In this document: one piece after another, positions 55,335 to 64,000 of the stretch
Layout of the letters: the number at the start of each line of letters is the position of its first letter
How positions within the stretch are numbered: the stretch's first letter is position 1
Notes under the pieces: generated by a model
Databases searched by the model: none
Told to the model about the DNA's origin: nothing
The model's input: the letters and a program-made list of their open reading frames with translations, nothing else
Position numbers and translations under genes: made by a program
Origin: Xenoacremonium recifei
Lineage: Eukaryota; Ascomycota; Sordariomycetes; Hypocreales; Nectriaceae
Assembly: GCA_012184525.1 (NCBI GenBank)
Contig: WOFQ01000017.1
Location: 434,001-498,000, forward strand
Direction of reading: 5' to 3'
Length of the DNA: 64,000 nt

Positions 55335-57350
55335 ATGTTGAAGTTGGAGGGTTACGCTCTCGAGGTTACGCTTACTGCGGCCAACTCCGCAGCTCAAGCA
55401 TGGTATGGCTATGATCAGGTCGGTTCTACTCTTTCTTCAATTAGAGAGAACATTTCCATCTGACTTGAGTTTTGTAGGGCGTCGTCAGCGGCATTCTTAT
55501 CAGCCCTGACTTCATCAAACACTTTCCCGAGACAAAGCATTCCTCCATTCAGGGTATTACTGCAAGCTGTTTCTCGGTAAGTTGCTAACCAACAAGGCCT
55601 TCCCTCTTAGATAGAGGATTCTAATTATGCCAGCTCGGCAATCTTCTTGGTTGTCTGCTTGCCGCTTGCTACGGAGGTCGTTTGGGACGAAAGAACACTT
55701 TGAGAACGGGTGCTGTGATCAGTACAATTGGCGCTATCCTGCAGTTTTCCGCCTATTCGTTCCCACAACTCATTGTTGGCCGTGTCATCAACGGAGTGGG
55801 AAATGGTAAGCTCTTCCTTCAAAAGCCTGCATAAGTTCTCTCTCGCTAATCACTCTCCTCGTATAGGAATGACTTCGAGCACATGCGGAATCTTCCAAGC
55901 CGAATCGTGCGCCAGTGACCGCCGTGGAAAACTCTCTGTCATTGTCGTGCTTCATAACGTGGTGTTCTATTGTATCGCAACTTGGTTGACCCTGGCATGC
56001 TCCTTCGCCTCTGGTGGTTACCAATGGAGACTTCCGTTGGGTTTACAGGTAAGTAGCTCATGGCCCTCCCATCATCAACTTGTGTAGCTAACCTTTGCAG
56101 CTTGTTCCTTGCTTTTGCCTCCTCACATTGCTGCTTTTTGTCCCAGAAAGCCCACGATGGCTTTTGATGCAGGACCGAACCGAAGAAGGCCTCGAGACCA
56201 TTCGTCGTTATCTTGGCAAGGGCTTGTCGATAGATGATCCCCTTGTTCAAGGTGAATACCGCTCGATCAAAGGCGCTCTTCTTATTGAAAAGGAGTCAAA
56301 GACAACTATTTCAAATGTTTTGGCGGGACGAGATCGCTCTGGCCATTTGAAGCGTCTGCTTTTGGGCTGCGGTGGTCAGTTCATGCAGGTAATATTTGTC
56401 ATCTCCAAATTAGTTTGCTCTATACTGACTCGTGATAGCAACTTGGCGGGATCAACGCACTCAACTATTACTTCACGATCATTTTGACAAAGAGCGTTGG
56501 ACTGAACACGCTTCTTGCAAGAATCCTCACTGGATGCAATGCGACCTCATACATGATCTCCTCAGCTTGTTGCTTCTGGATCATCGACAGATTTGGACGC
56601 CGACCGTTGATGTTGACCGGCTTGTCTTTGCAAAGTTTGGCCTACATCATGGTTGCCATCTCCATCGCACTTCTCCATCAAGCACCCTATCAGGTACAAC
56701 TCTATCGCATCCTCCATGATAACTGAGTACTGAGCTTACAAAATCACAGTGGGGAATCGTCGCCGTCTCGTTTTTGTTCTTCTATTATGCAGCTTTCGGG
56801 TGCACCTGGGGCATGGTTCCGTGGGTCTATCAGTCTGAGGTTAACTCACTCGCCATGAGAACGATTGGTGCCGCTGCAGCCACTTCCACCAACTGGGTAA
56901 GACTGGCCTTCCAATTGAATACACGACTTCTTACTCATTGTGATCCTGTAGCTCTTTGGCTTTGTGTGCACCCAATTCACTCCCACCGGTATCGAAAACA
57001 TTGGGTATCGATTCTATATCAGTAGGTTCTCTCCATCCAAGGCCCTCTGGGATCGTGAAATCTAACCACAGACCCTAGTCTTTGCTGTCTTGAACCTCTT
57101 TTTCCTGGTGGTGGTCTACTTTTTGTACCCTGAGACGGCAAACCGAACACTCGAAGATCTGGACGCATACTTTGACCGTGATTCGGGCCACCCCACCATC
57201 ATCCCGATCAACGACAAGATTTCCAAGTCCTCCAAACGGCCTCAAGAGGCTATTGAAGCCGAAGCCAGCCGTGTTGCAATGGCAGAGGTTGTGGACTCGA
57301 AGTTCAAGGCCTCGACAGAGCATGAGGAGGATATTGGCCAGTCAGTTTAG
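55335..57350 (+). CDS. MFS sugar porter C
   Basis: Predicted 522-aa transporter. Exons are 55335-55418, 55478-55576, 55634-55805, 55867-56048, 56101-56388, 56439-56693, 56750-56896, 56952-57021 and 57079-57350. Signatures: YGYDQGVVSGIL (made across intron 1, donor GTCGGT), GGRLGRKN, GRVINGVGNG, PESPRWLLMQDR, QLGGINALNYY, DRFGRRPL and YPETANRTLEDLDAYF. The tail after the last span is long (about 60 residues). This is the fungal hexose/pentose/disaccharide group; cargo not assignable. The nine-exon structure was fixed by the conserved porter sequence. Confidence 0.86.
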
Positions 57351-57703
57351 GGCTTGACACCTCCCACCTTTTTCAAGGTCAAGACTTTCGCAGCCGAGGT
57401 CGAATTGAAAGCAATGTATGTAGAGAAGGGAGATGAGGGATAGAGATGGCAGATAGCAGTCGTGTGCAAGAGCGAGAAAGTCTACGTGAATAAAGTGTCC
57501 CAGGTGATAACCAACACTCAATAAAGACTACATTTCCCTGTGATGAACCAGGGCAGGCTCAAAGAATAGCCCTCAAGGTGCAGATAAATAAGGGGTAACG
57601 CACGTCGTAAAATAAAACATGTAACTACCTTTCCCTATTGTCCCTTAAAAAAATGATCAAAATTTGGTATCAACTCGCTGCTCTCAGACTCCTAATTTAT
57701 AGC
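57351..57703. other. Intergenic between convergent genes
   Basis: 3' flanks of the sugar porter and the mannosidase genes. Nothing else seen. Confidence 0.6.
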
Positions 57704-59257
57704 TTACAGACGTCCCTGCTCGCTGACATCGGTGCTTATCCACCACAAGATAGACATCATTCCCGAGATCAAGGCGACCGTCAAGATACCCGCGCCCGCG
57801 CGATCGCCTGTACCCAAAGGTGCCAGCGGCTCCAGTGAACTCGGGTCACTGCCGGCCGCCGAATTACCGATACTGGTGCCGCCTGTATTGTTGGTTACAG
57901 GGTCGCTGACGTCCTCCAAAGTCAACAACGTGCTGAAGAGTGCGCCAAGAACATCCATTTGCTGGCCAGCGCCCGTGTCGCCATCGTATGCGCCCGTCGT
58001 CCATCGAAAGCCGCAGGTTCCGTTCGAGTCGCAAGCCTTGACAGCGCCTTCGGTCGATGTCTGAAGAACGGGGAAGATGGTGGCGCCTAGGAAGGGCACC
58101 ATCTGGGTTGTCTGTGCCAACCATCGGTGCAAATAGCACTTGAAGGACAGCATATCGGTTGTACACTGAATAGAGCTGGTAAGCTCGCAAGCCCGTTCAA
58201 CAGCAATGCCATCGGGGAAAAAGAAGGCCAGGGTCCGATTTGTCAGGCCAGCAGCCCGCTCCGACCACTCAGTGGAGCCGTTGGTCTAGAGGATGTCGAT
58301 CTCGTCAGTCTGGGGTTGCTACTCAATGACGACACTGGGGAATGGTGTTTGTACTCACGTAATTGTACATGAAGCCAGCGCCCTGGATCATGATGGCCGC
58401 AGTATACGAGAATTGCTCTTTGTTGATGTCGGTGCAGTTCTCCTCAACGTGTCCTCCATCGTAGACGTTCCACTCGTCGTCGATGTAGCCAACGTTCTGG
58501 ACCCATTCGTAGGCCTTGGTCGCCCAGTCCGCATAAGTGTCGTTGCCAGTGTAGCGAGCCAGTCGGGCGGCGATGTTGAAGAAGATGCCGTTGGCGATGC
58601 TGTTCTTGTAATCGTAACCGTTGTTGGAGAAGGGAATCTGCCATCGGAGACCGCCGTTGCAGTACTTGGTGTCCCAGCGGCTCGCCTGGGTGTTGAAGAC
58701 GGCCTGCGCCAGCGTCAACCACTGCGGATCGGTCGACGGCGGGTTCTGGAAGTTGACTTCGGCTGCCAGCATCGCCGACATCCCCCAGAAGCCCTGATCG
58801 TCGTTTCCCAGCGAGGCAGTCCAGTTGGCGGGCATGTAACTGTCCTGCGGCGCACCAGCCTGGAAGACCATCGAGTATTGCGTCGCGTCGTTCCACGTCG
58901 AGTCGTTTGTGTAGTGCCAGTAATCAACCATGGTGCCCCAGAGCGCACCGGCCTCCCACCAGTAGTACGGTCCAGCCGGAGGAGGTCCTGGGAGGATACC
59001 GGGCGTCTGCCCCGACTCGTTTCCTTTGTAGTAGCTCATGAGGTCGGTCGCGACGAGTTTGGCCGCCGCCTTGACCGATGCTACAAGTCAAGTCAGTGTC
59101 AGTCCCAGGCCTGTGAGGCCCATCGCCATCGCGATATGACGGCCGGGTAGCAGGAGAGCAGCAACCTACCGGCAGAGGTGAGGTCGACATCGAGGGCGGC
59201 GCTGGCAACAGTCGCCCACAACGGCAGCGCTGCCAGGCTGGAACCCAGTGCCTTCAT
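57704..59257 (-). CDS. GH76 endo-1,6-alpha-mannosidase (Dfg5/Dcw1-like), GPI type
   Basis: Predicted 463-aa cell-wall enzyme thought to transfer GPI-anchored mannoproteins into the wall. Exons are 59257-59170, 59080-58359 and 58285-57704. Signal peptide at residues 1-20 (LAALPLWATVASA). The catalytic pair is Asp230-Asp231 in GYIDDEWN. YYWWEAGALWG and DDQGFWGMSA are family blocks. A C-terminal small-residue stretch (NSAAGSDPSS) followed by a hydrophobic tail suggests a GPI anchor, though the tail ends in polar residues. Several N-x-S/T sites are present. Long plus-strand frames opposite it are shadows. Confidence 0.9.
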
Positions 59258-62200
59258 TCTCGCGAGAGGAGACGCGGCTCGATGATAATAAACGAGTGAC
59301 GAGGACCCAAAATCCGGGGCGGAGAGGGACGCGTAAGAGCGTCGTCGACAAGAACTAGAAGATGATGCTTGAGCAGAAGTGGAGGGTCGAATCAAGCGTT
59401 CGCCAAGAGCGGGTGATGGAACAAGACCCAGAGGAGAGAGCAAAGCCTTTGCCCAGCAAGCAGGGGGAGCGATCAAATTCGAGATTGGGGGTGGAACCTC
59501 CAGACCTTGCCCCCCCTTTGAGAGGAACCTGGCAACTGGCCAGGCCCAGGCCGTGATACGAGCAGAGAACGAGGGCTACGCATAATTAGGGGCATCCGGA
59601 TGCCGCTTCATCCGCTCCTCCAGCCAGCTCAGCCACTCCAGGCGCAATAGCGTGGTTCCAGCACGAGGATGCTGCCAATCAGCGAGGGGCGGTTAAGCCT
59701 GGCTGGGCTAATAGCAGACCAGGCTTGTAAGATCAGGGGTAAGACGCCTTAGTCAGCGTGTCAGCATTCTCCGTCACGGCGAGGGAGAAACCGTTTTCCG
59801 TTTCAGACGGCCGTTTTGGGGCAACTGGAACGGGGGCGGGAAGACACGGGTATGAGTGACGTAATCTGAGTCGCCCTCATCAGCCAATCCGGATAGTTCT
59901 TTCTGGTGGGGCAAGTCGCGCTGTCAGCTGACACCACAACACATCCGCGGCATTGTGCTTTTCACTGTGGCTTTAAGAATCTCAAGGCGTATCGAAGCTC
60001 GCAATGTTGTAGCCAATTGCTGAGGTCCGGGTCAGTGGCTGCGACACGGAAAACTGAGGCACGAGTCGGTCAACTTGAAGGACGGAAGTTGCGTGGACCA
60101 AAATTACTAATACCACGCCCTACCACTTGTAGACTAGCGCATGATCTGGTTTCGGCAAATCACTTACCCTATACACAGCAGTACTTTCTCAAAACCCGGA
60201 ACAAAATGATGATCTATAGGTTATCATGCTGAGAATTATATCCAAGAGTGCTTTACGGGGCGTCTCGAAACTTTTCCGAGTTCTCAGATGCACCAGAAGA
60301 GAGACGTGGTTCATAGAGGATGTTGCTGAATTTCAACCCGGATTCCCTATGCAATGTTATTGTAAATTTGTAAAGAGGTCCGAATATTCCACTGAGAAGG
60401 AGATCATTATTGTCTCAATCCCCTTTGAATTATTCAGTAAGTGTTTATAGTTAATAATAGTATTGCTGTGTTGAACTTCAAAACCATTGTGTACTGCACC
60501 TAGAAATAAGTACACGGCTCGCTCGCTGTGATCTTTCAGTGATCTCCCTTTTGCTCCAGGGTAGGCCATTGAGGCATGGTTTACTCGCACTTTGTGGGCT
60601 TGGATCCCAATAGCTGAAGTAAATTAGAACCACGAGAGTAGCCACCGGATTACTCCGTACACAGTTCAATCATTCAGTACGTCCGGACCAGAATCACTTA
60701 CATCTCTGTAGAACGGGAAGAGGAGGCATCGTCAAGTCTCATCACTTCAACTTGCGGTGCAAAACATCCGCGGGGGTCTGGGGTATCCCCGAGCCTCGGC
60801 GAGACAATACCGCCGAGCCTTACCCACTGAGCAAAGAACTCCCCACGCAACAAAATGCGGATTCAGTGCCCAAAACCCCAGCTTTGTGGGGGATGTCTCA
60901 ATTCGGGGTCGCTCGCGTTACTGGGCGGTTAACAAGGCCATTCTCTGGTCTTGGCTGGAACCTGCAAGGAGATCGGACCGAGAGAAACAAATCAGCACGT
61001 TTTTCTGCATCAGGCTGAGACTCGGCCCGAAACGAGGGCTCGCCAAAAGTCATTAGCGTAACGGGGACTTTCCAACGTCACATTGATTTGCTTTCTTGCT
61101 ATTCACCGACCATCACCTTGCCGCACCCCAAAGCTTCCGATTGGTGAACCTGTGCTACAATACAGAATCAAGCCTAAAGAGGAAATAACGAGATCTGAGA
61201 TTGGGACGTTGTGGCTTTGATCCGCTGTCTGTTTCGGGAGCCTCTGGCGTCTACCAAGATGTTACATCCTCACTTCACCTTTCTCGTCGGCAGTGTTCTC
61301 ATGACTTCCCGAGCGACCTGAGATTACAAAGGTTTTCGCGAAAACCTCCCCAGAGACAATGGGCCGATTATCTCACCGTGAAGACGCGTCAGAAGGCCGG
61401 CCAAACCCCGCCCCGAGGGGGGCCGTACCCGCTCAACAGCCTGGCCAAACCCGGGGTAAGGATTGATCGGTTGAACGGCTTCCAGAGATAGATATCCTAT
61501 CTTCTCGTCGGTGCCAAGTCCTGGTCTGCTATTGAGGCTCGGATATACGGCTTGCCTCCAGCTAGTGCGGCGTGGTTGTGAGGATATTGGCCACGGAAGC
61601 GCCGAGCTCGACACCGATTGGTTTGTCTACCTATCAAGATCACCAAAAGCTGATCAACATTCGGCCATACTGCTCGCTTCCCTCGGTCTCTCTCGCCTGC
61701 GAATGTTGTGTGGGCTCATGAGATCCTCGTGACCATCGGTGCGGCGAGCTTCTTCTCTTCCCCGATCCCATCTCGCCGCTTCCATCCCCACCCTCAAACG
61801 GTCCCGAGAATCGATCAGCTTTTATCAAGGAAGGATGATTCCGACTCCGCTCCAACGCCGACCTACCCAGCATGCTGGCAATTTCTCCGTTCATGAGAAA
61901 AATTCACCGTGATGCCGCCGAAGTCGTCCAGGCTGAACACCCACAACTACGCCGCAAAAGACACAGAAGGAGTTACGCGGGGCCCCAAATGGGTGGACAT
62001 GGGGATCCCATGACTTGTTCAAGTGAAAGTGAAGTATTGGAGCTAGATGGAGTAGGGGTAGAATGGTGCGATGGTTGATGTTGCGGCCATCAAGCGGTTC
62101 GACTTGCGCTTTTGGTGAACAAATTTTCATGCCCCATGAAAGATAAAAGGCCCAAGAAAACCCATATCACTTGAAATGAACTCTCCTTTTGGCTCTAGAC

Positions 62201-62290
62201 TCCCAGAGCTTACTTCTGCAAAGTCCATCTCATAATAAAGCCGGCGTCAAGACCAACAACGCTTCTGTCTCAAGTTCTACACCTTTTGAA
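59258..62290. other. Long intergenic region, porter promoter at right
   Basis: No domain found. A frame at 60226-60450 (plus) and several of about 70-100 codons lack support. A 5' exon of the next porter may lie near 62.0-62.2 kb. Confidence 0.45.
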
Positions 62291-64000
62291 ATGGGCGCAG
62301 GAGCAGTTAGCCAGTCCGCCTACGGCCGGGCTCAGGCCGAGAAACAGCATGGCATCGTAGGAATGCTCAAGAATCCCTACGTCTTCATGACCTGTGCTTT
62401 CGCCTCAATTGGCTGCGTTATGTACGGTTATGATCAGGGTGTCATGTCCTCGGTCTTAGTTATGCAAAACTTCCAAGCTTCCTTCCCAACATTGTTGGGG
62501 TCTACAATCCAGGGCTGGCTTGTATCTGCCCTAGAGCTCGGAGCTTGGGCAGGAGCTTTGTTTTGCGGGTGGCTGTCTGATGTTATCTCTCGAAAGTACA
62601 GCATGATGGTGGCTGTGATCATCTTTACTATTGGTACTTGTCTTCAATGTGCAGCTACGAATCCTGCAATGCTGTTTGGTGGTCGAGTTGTTGGTGGTAT
62701 TGGAATTGGCATGTTTTCCATGGTTATTCCTCTTTACCAGGCCGAAGTCGCTCCCCCTGAGCTTCGGGGCGGGTTGGTCTCTCTTCAACAGCTCTGCATT
62801 ACTATCGGGACTGCTATTGCCTTCTGGCTTGATTGTAAGTTTCCAAAACACAAAGGACTTGTAGAGAGTTGCTGATCATATCTTTCAGACGGTATGCACT
62901 TTGTTGGTGGGACCGATTGTCTGCCTAAAGGTGTCCCTGAGAGTGTATGGAAGGAAAGCGACGGCACTTTTAACGCAACAGCGGCTCATGGCCATCCATG
63001 CACCGGAGAAGAGTCTGTCTCTTGGCGATTCCCTCTTGCTTTCCAGCTTGTCTTTGCTTGGATTCTCTTCTTTGGAATGTTCTTCTTCCCGTTTTCTCCA
63101 CGGTGGCTGGCAATGAAGCATCGCGATGATGAATGTATTGCAGCCCTTTGCCGCCTTCGTCGCCTATCACCCGAGGACCCTCTGCTGAAAGCGGAGTTCC
63201 TTGAAATCAAGGCTGGTGTGATGTTTGACGAAGAGGTTGAGTTGGAGTTGAACAAGAATGGAGGAGCCCTCAGTTCCTGGAAACCCATGTTCACAAAGAA
63301 CATGTTCAAGCGCGTTTCAATTGGAGTCTGGATCATGATTATTCAACAATTCACTGGCATCAACGCAGTCCTTTACTATGCGCCACAGATTTTTGGTACC
63401 TTCGGCTTTACCTCAGTCACGACAGAACTACTCGCTACTGGGGTTACTGGTATTCTGCAGATTCTGTTCACTCTCCCAGCTGTACTCCTGCTTGACCATT
63501 TTGGACGAAAGTCATTCCTCGTTGTTGGTGCAGCGGGAATGATGATCTGTCACGTAATTGTGGCGGCTGTTGAGGGCTCATTCGAGAATGACTGGCCTGC
63601 TCATAGAGCTGGGGGATGGGCCGCCATTGCAATGATCTGGCTTTTTGCAATCAACTTTGCGTACTCATGGGGCCCTGTGGCCTGGGTGTTAACGCAAGAG
63701 TTGTTTCCAAATTCGCTCAGGTCCCGTGGAGTTGCCATCGTTGCATCAACCAACTGGATGTTCAACTTCATCATCGGATTAACAACGAAAGACATGCTAG
63801 CTTCCATGAAATATGGAACATACATCTTTTTCGCCATTTGTTCAGGCTGTGGCGTTGTATTCGTCTGGAAACTGGTCCCCGAGACCAAGGATAAGACTTT
63901 AGAGGGCAAGTTCCAAAAAACCCCCACCCCCTCGAGCTTTGCATTAACTGGATGGTTTAGAAATTGACATCTTTTTCGGCGGAGATGATACCACATTGGC
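62291..64000 (+). CDS. MFS hexose porter D (cut by right edge), with a GC-AG intron
   Basis: Partial gene for a monosaccharide transporter of the RCO3/QutD-like group. Exons are 62291-62834, 62889-63905 and 63961->64000. Signatures: GYDQGVMSSVL, a GRVVGGIGIGM run, SPRWLAMKHRDDE, QQFTGINAVLYYAP, DHFGRKS and PETKDKTLE. The last intron begins GCAAGT and ends TTTAG; only this junction gives the standard TLEEIDIFFGGDDTTLA ending, and reading through would stop at 63967. The start is uncertain: the frame is open back to about 62180 without an ATG, so either the ATG at 62291 is used or a small 5' exon exists upstream. Confidence 0.83.

Noticed and set aside
58293..59150. 285-codon plus frame opposite the GH76 gene
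   Set aside because: It mirrors GC-rich codons of the mannosidase, whose catalytic Asp pair and signal peptide are plain.

Overview
This is genomic DNA of a filamentous ascomycete (Pezizomycotina). Genes carry several short introns of about 50-70 bases with GTAAGT-like donors, CTAAC/CTGAC-like branch sites and TAG/CAG acceptors. The families are typical of moulds: Zn(II)2Cys6 regulators, short-chain dehydrogenases (SDRs), many MFS sugar porters, a GH76 wall mannosidase and a Set6-like SET/MYND protein. TACCTAGGTA-type low-complexity words resemble those of Sordariomycetes, but I cannot name a genus. The gene models below were spliced by hand, checking reading phase at each junction.

Layout. 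(1) 1-5.5 kb is a sugar/polyol oxidoreduction block: a Zn2Cys6 regulator cut by the left edge, a clear L-rhamnose 1-dehydrogenase (LRA1), and two SDRs of the polyol/ketose reductase type. (2) 6.7-7.9 kb holds a SET/MYND protein. (3) 8-16.7 kb is a gene-poor, low-complexity region. It contains two paralogous RGG-box/CCHC zinc-knuckle genes whose intron splits the zinc knuckle at the same place, and a decayed gene whose acidic hexamer repeat has filled with TAG stops. (4) 16.8-30 kb carries two related sugar porters, an SDR, a class I O-methyltransferase, an Mpv17/PMP22 protein, and a mutated scrap of the first porter's 3' end. (5) 30.5-39.5 kb looks like a catabolic cluster: a maltose-type permease, a GH2 hydrolase, a regulator with two tandem zinc clusters, and an N-sulfoglucosamine-sulfohydrolase-like sulfatase. 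Neither enzyme shows a signal peptide, so the set suggests import followed by intracellular breakdown of a sulfated amino-sugar/uronate or galactoside. (6) 39.9-57.4 kb holds a frameshifted beta-carbonic anhydrase, a zinc-cluster-less regulator-like protein, a dienelactone hydrolase, a DHA1 drug/H+ antiporter, a Zn2Cys6 regulator, an SDR, an NTF2-FMO fusion monooxygenase and a sugar porter. (7) 57.7-64 kb has a GPI-type GH76 endomannosidase, a 3-kb gap and a hexose porter that runs off the right edge.

The mix of five sugar porters, five SDRs, four regulator-type proteins, pseudogenes and gene-poor gaps suggests an accessory, perhaps subtelomeric, region specialised in nutrient capture. No complete transposon, rRNA, tRNA or CRISPR was seen.
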